From Loripinus fragilis (Eukaryota; Mollusca; Bivalvia; Lucinida; Lucinidae): DNA of 64,000 nt. The position numbers and the translations under genes were made by a program. Positions 53,763-64,000 of the stretch are shown here, piece after piece. The notes beneath the pieces are model-generated. The model saw only the letters and a list, made by a program, of their open reading frames with translations. It ran no database searches and had not been told where the DNA came from. Location: positions 27,433,213 to 27,497,212 of the forward strand of contig OZ026519.1 in assembly GCA_964019695.1 (NCBI GenBank). The letters are read 5' to 3'. Numbering within the stretch: the stretch's first letter is position 1; each line of letters begins with the position of its first letter.

Positions 53763-54054
53763 ATTTCTATTTTTGCAATAATCCCACTGGGGAGAAGAAA
53801 GCTTTTTGCTTCACTTTTATGGTCTTGTGGCCCGAGGTGATAAAACTTTTTCCATCCTCAACTCAGCTGAGCATGAACGTTATCCTGCTCATAAATGTAA
53901 AAATGCCAACAATAAGCATGATAAATACAGCATCTGAGAATTTTAAAACAAGAAACTTCTTCATTTGTCAGAAGTTTAATAGTATTATGAGCAGTTGAAA
54001 TTTCGTGCTCAACTGAGTTGAGCATGAATTAAGTTTTATAACCTCAAGGCCTGT

Positions 54055-54142
54055 ATGTCATGTTGCTGTTGTCCTTCGTTGCCTCTTCTCAAAAGTGTCG
54101 GTCTGCAGTGTATGATTGCGGTATTCCTGACTACACTTACTT
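54055..54142 (+). repeat. Family E repeat, 3' fragment
   Basis: It has TTGCTGTTGTCCTTCGTTGC, GTCGGTCTGCAGTGTATGAT and GTATTCCTGACTACACTTAC. It directly precedes the family C SINE at 54145. Confidence 0.55.
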
Positions 54143-54144
54143 AA

Positions 54145-54352
54145 AGGGAGCGCAGTGGCTCAGTGGTAGAGTGCTTGACTCGAGACCGAAGGGCCGCGGG
54201 TTCGACCCCCCTACGGCGTCACTGCGTTGTGGTCCTTGAGCAAGACACATTTATCCTAGCTTAGAACTGGTTCAACCCAGGAAGACCCGTCTCTATATAA
54301 CTGAAAGATTTTTGATGGGACGTAAAGAATCAAATCAAACAAACAAAACAAA
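54145..54352 (+). repeat. Family C tRNA-derived SINE
   Basis: This is a full copy with GGGAGCGCAGTGGCTCAGTG, a box B-like GGGTTCGACCCC and the tail CAAATCAAACAAACAAAAC. A small deletion follows box B (CCCCTACGGCGTC). It sits directly after a fragment of family E. Confidence 0.87.
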
Positions 54353-54404
54353 CACTCACTAACTTTTTCAAGGTGTTCGGATACACATTGGACTGAGTCA
54401 ATTT

Positions 54405-54612
54405 GAGCCGCGGCATGTGATTTCTAACAATGTGGCATTTTGGCAAGTGTAGACTCAGACGACCGTTTGCAGCCTCCCTTTAAGCCTAGAAACTCCAAAT
54501 GTTGTTCAGAGTCATAGAATATTCAAGTGATTAGCAAAGGCTCTGATCAGACTGCGTCTGAGCTTTTGCTGGTCGCACATACCACATTGTTGGAAATCTC
54601 ATGTCGCGGCTC
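54405..54612. mobile_element. Family A MITE, copy 7
   Basis: It has GAGCCGCGGCATGTGATTTC and its inverse ending TGTCGCGGCTC, with ATTT on both sides. The central palindrome is partly deleted. Confidence 0.87.
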
Positions 54613-55522
54613 ATTTAGAGATAAATTTAGATAGCTTGGTGGGATCACTAGACTAAAATGCGTTGATATGACATGGTTCCAAACAGTTTAGACGACAATT
54701 AGTTTCCAAGCATTAATTATTCAATATGAAATTGAAATCTATACGTGTACCTATAAACCGTATCCAAATAACAATTATAGATACAGTCCCTTAGGGAATG
54801 TTATTATTAATACCTCGGGCGACATATCTGTTTAAATTGCAATAGAACCTGCTAATATGAAATAAATAGGTGTAACCTATAAATCGAGCTAAGCGTTCGA
54901 AGACCATTTTATATGATAGTGTTGGCGGTGTTTTGAGTAATGTTCATGGTTTAGTCTTGTATAGAATACAAATTGACCATGAAAATAAGGTCAAGGTAAC
55001 CAAAGCAAGAAAGGTGGCAAATATCAGGAATCGATACAATCAAGTACCACATCTAAAATAAAATCAACACTTCCCCTCCCCAACCCCTCTTGGTGTAACT
55101 ATAGAAGTTTGTACTAATTTTGGTTAATAACCCACTGTTTCAGAAGACAGTGTATGTGAGGCTGATTTGACAGTATTTATAAGAAGGTAAGTTTGAAAAT
55201 TAGGTCAAGGTCATCTAAATCTAATCACTCACTCTTCATTGTGCACAATAAAACAATATATACTTCAACCCAATAAAAACGCAACCGTTTTAATTCCACT
55301 TTTTATTACATATGGATCACATGATCATGCATGTAATTTCTTAATTATACCCTCTGTTCCTCTACAATGGATAATGTATTGCCATAAAAATGTTTTTGAT
55401 CTTGATGGAACAAATTTATTTTATGATCATAATCCCTGTGAATTTTGGTTAAAATTGGTGGAGCGGTATAGGAGTTGACTTTTAAAGCATTTTTTGAAGA
55501 TTTGAAAGCCTGGACATTGACT

Positions 55523-56872
55523 GATCCCAATAGCTCACTTTGAGCATTTCATGCTCCTGTAAGCTAAACATATGCTGTGGGTACTCAAAAGAACCGTCTC
55601 GACATACATCATTCGCCTTTAATGTCGTTTAAAGATATTTCATATCTGGAGCTCTGGCGGCCCTTTTGTTCAGTGGGGCAGAACATTTTTTGCGCAATTT
55701 TGGTAAAGGGCATTATATGGAACAATTCTGTTAAATAATTTTGAATTTGGACCAGTGGTTCAGGAGGAAATGTCATTTAAAGACATTTCTTATCTAGAGG
55801 TCTGGCAGCCCCCTCGTTCGGTGGACAGAACCATTTGTGAAATTTTGGTGGAAGGCATCGTGAGGAAAAATTCTGTGAAATAATTTTGAATTTGGACCAG
55901 TGGTTCAGAAGGAGATGTCGTTTAAGTATATTTCTTATCTGGAGCTTTGGTGGATCTTTTGTTCAGCAGAGCAGAACCATTTGTGAAATTTTGGTAGAGG
56001 GCATTATGAGGAACAATTCTGTGAATTTATTTTGAATTTGGACCAGTGGTTTAGGAGGAGATGCCTTTTAAAGATATTTCTAATCTGAAGCTCTGGCCAC
56101 CCTTTTGTTCAATTGAGCGGAACCATTTCTCGCTTTTGGTAAAGGGTTTCAAGAGGAACAATTCTGTAAAATAATTTTGAATTTGGACCAGTGGTTTAGG
56201 AGATGTTGTTTAAAGATATTTCTTATCTGGAGCTCACGCAGCCTTTTGTTCAGTGGAGCAGAACCATTTGTGCAATGTTGGTAGAGGGTATTATGAGGAA
56301 CAATTCTGTGAAATTATTTTGAATTTGGACCAGTAGATCAGGAGGAGATGCCTTTTGAAGATATTTCCTATCTGGAGCTTTGGGACCATTTTGTTCAGCG
56401 GAGCGAAAACATGTTTGCCATATTTTGGTAGAGGGTTTCAAGAGGAACAATTCTGTGAAATTATTTTGAAGTTGGACCAGTGGTTCAGGAGGAGATGCTT
56501 TTTGAAAGATTTCTTATCTGAAGCTCTTGCGGCCCTCCTGTTAAGTGGAGCGGAACAATTTAAGCAATTTTGAAAGAGGGTATCATGGGGAACATTCATG
56601 TGAAGTTATATGAAATTTGGACCAGTGGTTCAGGAGATGTCGTTTAAAAGATTTCTTTTTTTGAGCTCTGGCGGCCCTCCTGTTCAGTGGAGCAATTTTG
56701 AAAGAGGGCATCATGGGGAATATTCATGTGAAGTTATATGAAATTTGGACCAGTGATTCAGGAGGAGATGTTGTTTAAAGAAAAAGTTTCCGGAAGAGGG
56801 ATGCACGCTGGACGCCGGACAAAGACCGATCACAATACCTCACCTTGAGCCTTCAGCTCAGGTGAGCTAGAA
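55523..56872 (+). mobile_element. Pearl/Helentron-like non-autonomous element
   Basis: Both ends carry, in direct orientation, a similar hairpin block: GATCCCAATAGCTCACTTTG at 55523 and GATCACAATACCTCACCTTG at 56828. Each is followed by a GAGC..GCTC palindrome and GTAAGCTA or GTGAGCTA. Between them lie eight tandem units. Bivalve pearl elements have this layout. The assignment is by structure only. Confidence 0.75.
55615..56785 (+). repeat. Tandem array, eight units of about 145 bp
   Basis: The unit has a GTCGTTTAAAGATATTTC start, a GGAGCTCTGGCGGCCCTTTT centre and a TTTGGACCAGTGGTTCAGGA end. The GGAGCTCTGG-type block recurs at about 55658, 55797, 55939, 56087, 56229, 56374, 56519 and 56663, a spacing of about 140-148. 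Confidence 0.9.
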
Positions 56873-57799
56873 GGGTGTATTTTTTAAGATATGACTTTGT
56901 TTTAATCCTTTTACTTCCAATACCAAAGACGGAATGCATTTAAATTTTGATCTCCATTTCAGATGACCATTTTGATATGTTTTTTTTTTTCTCCAAATTC
57001 TGAAGTTGGAAGAGAATAGCAGATTATTTTGTTCTGCTTATTTCTTCCAACTTCAGAATTAGGAGAAAATGTTAAAGGTAGGGGCCTATTGGGGTAAAAA
57101 TTAAGGGAAGGTGGGGTAACCTGAACCACACATATTTGTTTTCTTGGCCCTAAATTATGAAGGAATTATTTCTACCTTTGTTGTGAAAAACATATTTAAA
57201 CGGACAAAAAGAAATAGAACCTTGTTTTCTCTTTCACAAGGCTTCTGCTGAATGATTTTATTTCAAACAGAAAAAATGCACACAAGTTGAGCATAAAGAT
57301 CAGGCCATGTTCACATTTAATGGAAAACTGAACTTAAAAACTGAATTTTGTGTGGAATATTTTGTTATCTTTTTGATGATAACTGATTACATGCAGAATC
57401 TGAATTTTGAGACTGAATTAGCCTACAAATCTGCAAATGCAATATCCTAGCTATAGCTATGCAAAATATTGAGAACAGACCTCAGTCACCTCTCACATTT
57501 TATGCACAAACAGCGCGGCATCAGCGAACAGATTTCCTTGTTTAATCATCAGTTAAGCATTCAACTGATTGTCACCCGTGTTAAAATAGATTTGAAAAAT
57601 TAATTTTTTGTAAGGGTCAAATATAGGGTTATTATTTGGGTATAAGGAAAAACCAAAAGCACTGACTTTGCTATTATTTGTCAAAATTGACCTGAGACAT
57701 ATGAATATTCAATGACCTTTCACCCATCTTTGTGACTCTTCTTAAAAAATGCGCTTTATATTATTTACAATTATCTGAATGAGATTATCTACAATTCCT
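56873..57799. other. Upstream region: one hairpin only
   Basis: TCTCCAAATTCTGAAGTTGG and its inverse CCAACTTCAGAATTAGGAGA (about 56990-57064) form a hairpin with AGAATAGCAGATTATTTTGTT-like DNA between them. Nothing else is recognised. Confidence 0.5.
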
Positions 57800-57870
57800 A
57801 AATAGCATAATGGTTAACTCTGTGTCCTTAGGAACCAAATATGTGGGTTCGAATCCCGTACAATTACAAT
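57800..57870 (+). repeat. tRNA-like sequence
   Basis: It contains TAGCATAATGGTTAACTC (box A-like) and GGGTTCGAATCCCG (near-perfect box B) 33 bases later. The acceptor ends do not pair well, so a SINE head or tRNA pseudogene is more likely than a gene. Confidence 0.45.
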
Positions 57871-58066
57871 TTTTTTTAGATATCTTTATCTTTCTTCTAA
57901 TTCCATTGTTCATTTGTCTTTTTTTTCATATATTTCAAATATGGATATTTTAATATAAAACTGGCATATGTAAATGATCCTTAATGCACCTAATGCGTAT
58001 GTAGGACCGTGAATGATTTTAATAAGCCCATGTGTCATAAACTCTGCACGCTGAGTAATTTCAATT

Positions 58067-58302
58067 GAGCCAGTGCATGAGATTTCCAACAATGTGGTAT
58101 GTGCCACCAGCTAGTCTCAGATCAGTCTTTGCATACGCGCAGTCTGATCAGAGCCTTTGCTGGTGGCTTGAGTATTCTATGATTATTAAGCTACTGACTG
58201 AACACCATTTGGAATTTCTAAGCTTAAAAGAAGGCCGCAGAGACTCGTCCTTCTCTACACTTGTCAAAATGTCAATTTTTTGCAAATCTCATACTGCAGC
58301 TC
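58067..58302. mobile_element. Family A MITE, copy 8
   Basis: It has GAGCCAGTGCATGAGATTTC, and its right end is diverged (CTCATACTGCAGCTC). AATT flanks both ends. It includes CTTTGCATACGCGCAGTCTG and CTAAGCTTAAAAGAAGGCCG. Confidence 0.86.
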
Positions 58303-59163
58303 AATTGTATTTGTCACCTGTAGATTTTTTTCTCAAAAAATCAACTTTTTCCAAGAAAAAATAATTTAGGATCACTGTCAGAGTGGCAAACAGTCAGTAT
58401 CCAGATTAGGACCGATGATTGTCGACACTGACCTGAGTCTAAGCTGTTTGCAAAGGTTATCAGCAGATAACAGAAGTCCCTGCTGGCGAGGAAAGAGTTT
58501 ATCAAACCTAGAATAAGGAATAATGAACTTACTTTTATAAAAAGTTAATCACGAGATGACTTAAAATATTAAAGAGCAATCTTGACAACATTTGACAATT
58601 TTATTTAACAAAAAAAGTTTTTTCCAAGATTCAATCTTTCTTTCTATAGTTACTGGCTCAATCAATACTAATCCAGGTAGGCCTATGTGCTATCGGTATC
58701 AGTTGTTAACTACATGTAACCACAGGAGCATGAAGTTCGGTCCTCATATCTCTTATATTAGCCTCAAAACCAAAAAGCTCACGATGTCATTTCTTAGTAA
58801 TGACCAGGAGTGAAACTAAGTTTCAGGCCCCTTTGAATCACAGTTACAAGGAAGTTTTGGCAAAAGCTGTTCATCTAACAATAAAAATTACATCAACAGG
58901 TCATGCGAGGCATGGATAACTTTTCCTGACATATCACCAAGTTGCACCAATCTGTGACTGAAAATAAGGATAAAATAACGGTAGCTATTCCGGCTCCAGT
59001 ATCCGGTTTGACACAGTGAATCTGAGCCTTTGTCACACTTGGAGAAAATAACTTTTTGTGGCTTTTCCATGGGTAGAAACCAGTACTGGGCCGGGAGGGT
59101 TTATGATTTGTGTGTTAATTATATGACGGGAACTCCCAAAGGCTCAACCGAAAGTGGTTTTAT

Positions 59164-59240
59164 GGAGAAGCCGGGAATCGAACCTGCGACCCCTGGTTTA
59201 CAAGGCATAGCGCTTATCCACTACACCACGGGGGCTTCTC
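59164..59240 (-). repeat. tRNA-Thr-like sequence (SINE head or pseudogene)
   Basis: The minus strand reads GAGAAGC ... GCTTCTC with paired ends, TGGTGTAGTGGATAAGCG (box A), a CTTGTAA loop (anticodon TGT) and GGTTCGATTCC (box B). The anticodon stem does not pair, so it is not a normal functional tRNA. It lies in the loop of a foldback element at 58700-59835. Confidence 0.6.
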
Positions 59241-59728
59241 ACTTGGAGAAAATACATTTCAAAACTTACAAACTCTTCAGCCAAAAACTTAAACTATCAG
59301 TTAAATGTGTTCAGAATATTAAAAAAAATCAAACCCTTACATTCACTTATCACGAAAAATTCTGTTTTTCATAAACTTTGCGGAAATACAAAATTGAAAC
59401 CGTTGTTTTTGAAAAGATTGTGCGACATTGACGTCACGCACGATTTGGCGTACAAAGCGTAACGTCAAGTTATAACGTCTTAAGGCTTATATCGTAGAAA
59501 CAAAATGTTATTGTCTCATTATTTATGCCTCAACAAATAGGTTTCCTGGTAGTAACTATATCGACTTAAAGTATATTTGAAACTTTGCCCTGTTTTCCCT
59601 TATCGTCGCCATCTTGATCATAACGTAGAAGAAAAGTTATCGAACACTTTGACATTGCCGTCGCAACATTCACTGCTGATTGACCGGAAACTGGAGCCGG
59701 AATGGCTACCGAGAGCTTAGTTTCTATC

Positions 59729-59769
59729 CTGGTCATTACCACGTAATGACTGGTCATTACCACGTAATG
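59729..59769. repeat. Duplicated short palindrome
   Basis: GTCATTACCACGTAATGAC occurs twice in tandem, separated by TG. Each copy is a near-perfect palindrome. It lies in the right arm of the foldback; the left arm has a diverged equivalent. Confidence 0.85.
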
Positions 59770-60029
59770 ACACTGAGCTTTTGGTTTTGTGGCTATATAG
59801 GTGAATTAAAGACCGAACTTCAAGCTCCTGTAATGTAACCACTAGGCTATCAGTCCATTTGCATTATTAAATTGTCACTATTTCTATAATTTTGGTAAAA
59901 GCATGACAGAGGTCAGAGTACTTCATGAAAACACTCGATTATCATGAAGATTTTGTTGAAAATTAATCAGTCTAAGGTCAATCTGCGCAGACTATAGATT
60001 TTGTAATAAACTGAAGAAAGATAACTCAC

Positions 60030-60211
60030 CAAGAAAGTGAATCCAATGTTGATTTTGATGGTGCTGTTCAGCTGTTGTTGACATATGGCAATATATGTTG
60101 CTGGCCAACAAAATTAATGTGCTGTGTAAATCTCCGGCGCAATTCTTCAAGTATTTCATCTAACCGTGACGGGATTACGTACGCACGTAAATGTAGGTAC
60201 ATTTTGCTCAT
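60030..60211 (-). other. Candidate 5' exon with good donor
   Basis: On the minus strand an ATG at 60211 opens a 47-codon frame (begins MSKMYLHLRAYVIPSRLDE, stop at 60068). A second ATG at 60084 opens a frame that runs into a strong donor, CTTG|GTGAGT, at 60030. This could be a first exon of the channel gene, spliced about 21 kb to the acceptor at 38557. Joined that way, the 60084 frame would be only a uORF. It may equally be unrelated or repeat-derived. I do not recognise the 47-residue protein. Confidence 0.25.
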
Positions 60212-60923
60212 GGTACAATGATTTTTCTCAAACACTAAACTCTATGAAGGCTGCATCAGAATTTACGTTAAATCTCAGCAGAAAGTACCTCAGCTAGATC
60301 TTGTGAATCTTGGAGCGAAGTCAAGAATCTCAATTCATAGCATCACGGGTAATAAACTTGGGAGAGGACTCAGAAGAGCTTAAAGACTGTTGCTCTTAGC
60401 GATTTCGGCCATCTTTAAAGTTTACAATCTGAATTAAAGGAGAGAACTCACGCAAGACAAAAAATCTATAGCTGCAACTGCAATTTGAAATAAATACAGT
60501 GGCTACGGCAATTCAAACTGAATGAACTCAAGTTGCTTTGCAAGTGCATTTGATGTTATGAAATAGGAAAGTGTCACGGCATCTAGAGCCGCGAAGGATG
60601 CTTATTTGTCAATTGCCAACGGCGTCATGAAAGTCGCTTGCTTTTAATAGAAGCGATGCACGTGCCGATGACACAGTGCATTAGACACGGTACATTATGT
60701 AAATTATTTCAGACGGGTCGGTCATATTCCTTACAAACTATCTTTTTCGCAAGGTAATCTAAGTAAAAGCAATGGCCAGTCTTTACGAAACTAAAGCTAG
60801 TATTTACATGGTACCAGGTTTTTCTAAAGAGTTAAAGAGGACCGCAGTTGACAATGAAAACCAGTTGAAATGACCCTGCAAATTTTTTTGATAGACTACT
60901 AAGAGCCTCGCGATATGTATAGT

Positions 60924-60991
60924 ACGAGCTACGCTCGCCACCAGCTTCGCTGGCGGCGCAGCTGCCTACGGCAGCTGACGCTTTAGCTCGT
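60924..60991. repeat. Cloverleaf-like GC-rich palindrome cluster
   Basis: The outer stem ACGAGCTA / TAGCTCGT encloses three inner hairpins: CGAGC/GCTCG overlap, CCAGC-TTCG-CTGG extended by GCC/GGC, and GCAGCTGCC-TAC-GGCAGC. No ORF is seen. The surrounding DNA is AT-rich. Confidence 0.7.
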
Positions 60992-62914
60992 TATAATGGT
61001 AACAGGTCTTGTAGCGTCGGTGCGCATTAAGATCGATATTACAACGGTATAGTAAATGTTACGGTGCACTTACAATTTATCTACGGTGCTTGTATTTTTA
61101 CAAAGCTATACATAGAGGATCTTACATGAGTGCTCATGTTTAATTGAAATTATATAACGAGTTGGGCAAAAGAGATAAAATGCGAGAATCGCCGAGCATT
61201 TTATCTCTTTTTCGCAACGAGTTTAATAAATTCAATAATATAAGGGCACGAATGTGTGCAGATTGCTAACGAGTTAACCATTTTTGCGGGTCTCGTGCGA
61301 GACTCCTGCGAGTCCAACGCGTGTGAAATTAACGCATATTCCTTCGCGAATACACGCACTTTTCGCGAAGTTCTTCATATGAACCAATCAGAAACGCGTG
61401 GTCCCCGCACAGGATAGCCGTCCAATCATATTACTGATATGACCTGCGATAATCTACGCATGCCAACGCAGGGACATTTTAGCCAATAAATTTACTACTA
61501 ACGCCGTGCGTGGGTATTGAGGACATCTGGTGTTCAGGACAGTACCTGTCTTTTTAATCTCTTAGCCGGTGGCAGAGTAACCATAGTAACGGCGTTTAAT
61601 TCACTGGACTGTTACAATATTTTATAGTGAAATAGATTTTCGAAAAAATAGTAGCATTACTGATCAGAATAGTATGCCAAACAATTCTGCGCGTGTGCAT
61701 CGAACACTGATCAGAGTGTACATCAGATTTGCATCAAAAAAAAAACGAAAAAATAAGTATCATTTTTAATTAGTTTGATACATTTCCATAACAAATTGGA
61801 TCAACGATGAAAGAAGAAAAAATGTCTTGCACGCGTAGATTAGTAACAGAACAGAACAGAACAGAAGTTTTATTAGACTTAAGCATATACAGCTCATCGT
61901 CACAAAACAAAAATACATATATGTGAAAGTAGGATACATATGGAATGTACTGAGAGTGAAAAACATTTTCAAGTAGAAGGACAAAATATAGTAGCATTTA
62001 GCTAACTAGTAACAAATGTTGGCAGCCAAAAAGGCATATTTACACACAGGACCATCGCGCTTTTAAGCTCTACAACAACCAAAATGGCCAAACCTCTTGA
62101 AAGAGGCCTCGCCATTCCGAATGCTTTAGTGCAAAAGGGTGCTAGTAATATTGCCATGTTGGTACGGCTGCTGCTGTTGTTGTTGTTGTTCTAAACAGTA
62201 ATGTTGAAACCTGCTTACAGCGTCTGTTTTACCATATAACACTCGGGATGGCCAATCATCTATTGAGGGTTCACCATTCCGAGTGTAACACAACACGTAC
62301 ACAGACGCAGTCTGACCATCGCTCGACCTATGTATGGTGCTGATAAGTATGATACATCTGTCCTACCTATCAGAATGAACTTTCCTCATTTATCAATCGG
62401 ATGGGTTTATTTTACATGAGGTATTGCAAACAGCCTGGTCCCAGATCAGTCCCGACAAATGTTCATCCTGATCTAAACATTTTGAAAATCTGGTGATATT
62501 ACTGAAAGATTTTTCGAAGACATTTATTTTGAAGAAGTTTTCAGCAGACAACTAAACTCATGTAGAACCCATCGTTTAAAAACAACAACAGATAGGCCAG
62601 TAGGCTTCGACGGCGAAAATCTGTGTTCAGGATCTTCGAACAGGTAAGGTTTAACCAGCCTGGTTAACTACAGAGACTAGCTAGAATCCAGAATTTTGCG
62701 TATGGCAAGTTTAAAGCCCTCAAGATAACGAAAAATAAAGGCGATTATCAGACTGCGCGGATGCATAGGCTGTTCTGCGCCTTTGTCATTTCTTCTCCAA
62801 ATAAACGGGATTTAACTTTAAAGTAGAAGCGGACAGTAACCATGGCTAAAGGCGTTTTATCCGCTTGACTGTATTTCGCATATTATTGAAATTATAAGTA
62901 TACTGTAAATTTTA
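60992..62914. other. Upstream region: hairpin and low-copy sequence
   Basis: A hairpin AAAAGAGATAAAATGC ... GCATTTTATCTCTTTT lies at about 61169-61213. CpG-rich DNA follows at 61260-61400. The matched phrases at about 62105 (GCCATTCCGAATGC) and 62270 (ACCATTCCGAGTGT) may be ends of one repeat. No gene is recognised. Confidence 0.4.
61857..61895. repeat. GAACA repeat with retroposon-like flank
   Basis: ACAGAACAGAACAGAACAGA followed by AGTTTTATTAGACTTA. The inverse, AATAAAACTTCTGTTCTGTT, resembles a non-LTR 3' tail. A similar block (AGAACAGAACAGAGCAGATTCTTTATT) lies at 40376. Confidence 0.5.
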
Positions 62915-63144
62915 TTAACCCATTTAAGCCGAATGGAATTTCCCACTCTTGTCCATTGAACCAGTCCATTTCCGTTTTAAGGGTTGATGGATGGTAATTT
63001 TCATTTGTATTCAAATTTTAATAGAACATTCTGTGTGCAGACAGTGGGGTCCCTGATCAGATGCCGCATTCTGCTGCGTCAGATCTGGGCCTGCACTGTT
63101 TTCCTATGTCCCACAAAAAGGACGCTATGCTTATATGGCTTAAC
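62915..63144. mobile_element. Family F piggyBac-like MITE, copy 3 (inverted)
   Basis: It starts TTAACCCATTTAAGCCGAAT and ends GCTTATATGGCTTAA, in the opposite orientation to copy 2. It has AGTCCATTTCCGTTTTAAGG and CTGATCAGATGCCGCATTCT plus the GTCCCACAAAAAGGACGCTA block. A related partial block (GTCCCACAAAAGGGACACAG) follows at about 63340. Confidence 0.8.
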
Positions 63145-64000
63145 GTCAAAAATAAAAAAATAGTTTTCTTGCATGCTAGTTACAAACGCGTAGATTACCT
63201 CTACACACCGCGTGCAGTCTGATACTCGCTCAGGATATTCAATGTATTCACGTTTTAGACGAACCTTGAGTGCGCGAACAGTGAAGACCCTAAGTAAACG
63301 CCACGTTCTGTGACTCTGATATTGGTCTGTGCTGTTCACCTATGTCCCACAAAAGGGACACAGGGTTTATATGAACTGAACCTGTTCAAATCATTCAAAA
63401 GATAGATTTCTCGTGACGTAGGCAACTTATAAATAAAATATTAAAAATTGGCAATGGAAGCGTCGATTCCTGGGTTATAACCATTTATTTTGCAGAAAAT
63501 CAACAGACAGCCAAACTCATGCAGAACACATCATTTCTATGCTTATATATGATCATTAGTTAGCATTTTGAAAGTACGAAAATAAGTATGACCCTAGCAA
63601 CGAAAAGAAAATACGTATTTTGGTTTTTACTGTATTTTTATCATTTTGATTGTTATCAAATGGGCCTTTGAAACAATATTTCAAAATCTTTTTTCCACTT
63701 TATTTCAGAAACACCTACACAGTGTCAGAATTTCTCACTCGAACAGATGGAATCCAGATCAGTTTGACGCTTTGTCGGGCCTGATCTGAATCCACATTAT
63801 TTGTACCAAAATTATCGCCACTAGCAAGTGAGAATCTTAACCAATATAAAATAACTTTTAATAAATAACTTTTAAATCAAACCCTAAGCATACAGCCCCA
63901 CTAGATAGCTGCGCCTGCACGCTTAATAATCTTACTCCTTCTATATCTGAACTTTAAAATTAACCGCTTGTTCCAGCTTGCCCAGGAAAAAAGGTGGTTA
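63145..64000. other. Right edge: repeat fragments
   Basis: It holds a second copy-like block of family F interior (GTCCCACAAAAGGGACACAG at about 63343) and a palindromic block ATCCAGATCAGTTTGACGC ... GGGCCTGATCTGAAT near 63750-63792. No gene is seen. Confidence 0.45.

Larger units (their letters stand above)
58700..59835. mobile_element. Foldback element carrying a tRNA-like sequence
   Basis: The left arm has CAGGAGCATGAAGTTCGGTC, AAAACCAAAAAGCTCA and ATTCCGGCTCCAGTATCCGG. The right arm has the inverse, with GACCGAACTTCAAGCTCCTG and CCGGAAACTGGAGCCGGAAT. The left arm has about 160 extra bases. A tRNA-Thr-like sequence (59164-59240) lies in the loop. Confidence 0.75.

Noticed and set aside
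55615..56785. CRISPR-like array
   Set aside because: Units of about 145 bp are contiguous tandem copies, not short repeats with unique spacers; the sequence is eukaryotic.

Overview
This window looks like nuclear DNA of a marine invertebrate, most likely a bivalve mollusc. It is AT-rich and intron-rich, has no compact operon-like gene layout, and is packed with short non-autonomous transposons, tRNA-derived SINEs, foldback elements and a pearl/Helentron-like tandem array. The organism call is an inference from repeat style and gene structure. Nothing in the window names the species.

The left 38.5 kb is dominated by one minus-strand gene: a DEG/ENaC-superfamily sodium channel. I assembled twelve coding exons between 38536 (start codon) and 1544. 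All have AG/GT boundaries, and every splice phase agrees with its neighbour. The exons give 678 codons plus two bases of an ORF that is still open at the left side. The order of family landmarks is right: the HG gating motif, TM1, the CNxN palm motif, a finger segment, a YGNCYT motif, the RLGPPYGSC motif, the Cys-rich thumb and the WPNDDY segment. TM2, the pore and the C-terminus lie left of the last exon and were not found. Exons 2 and 3 insert about 220 residues just after TM1: a basic furin-like RRKR site, a Ser/Thr-rich mucin-like stretch, a Gly-Ser dipeptide run and a Tyr/Asp/Trp-rich patch. This insert is the most unusual coding feature of the window.

The introns hold interspersed repeats. 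Family A MITEs share GAGCC ends and often a perfect 4-bp target duplication. Family B carries an internal palindrome. Family C is a tRNA-derived SINE. Families D and E are several hundred bases long. Family F is piggyBac-like, with TTAA targets. Family G is a palindromic element whose edge sits 14 bases upstream of exon 9, and a second copy lies close to exon 7. There are also TA-flanked mariner-like foldbacks, a 5'-truncated frameshifted reverse transcriptase (minus, about 20.26-20.91 kb) and a LINE 3' remnant (plus, about 22.99-23.21 kb).

The right 25 kb, upstream of the first coding exon, shows no confident protein gene. It holds a 0.8-kb near-perfect foldback (40487-41311), a 1.6-kb TTAA-flanked element with GC-rich CCGGT/CACGGT-type subterminal arrays and a nested family A MITE (47354-48982), and a foldback at 49576-50083. 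It also holds about 1 kb of CTAC/CTAT microsatellite (50768-51748), an eight-copy array with about 145-bp units inside a pearl-like element (55523-56872), a foldback carrying a tRNA-Thr-like sequence (58700-59835), and a compact cloverleaf-like palindrome (60924-60991). A weak candidate 5' exon with a good donor lies at 60030-60211 on the minus strand.
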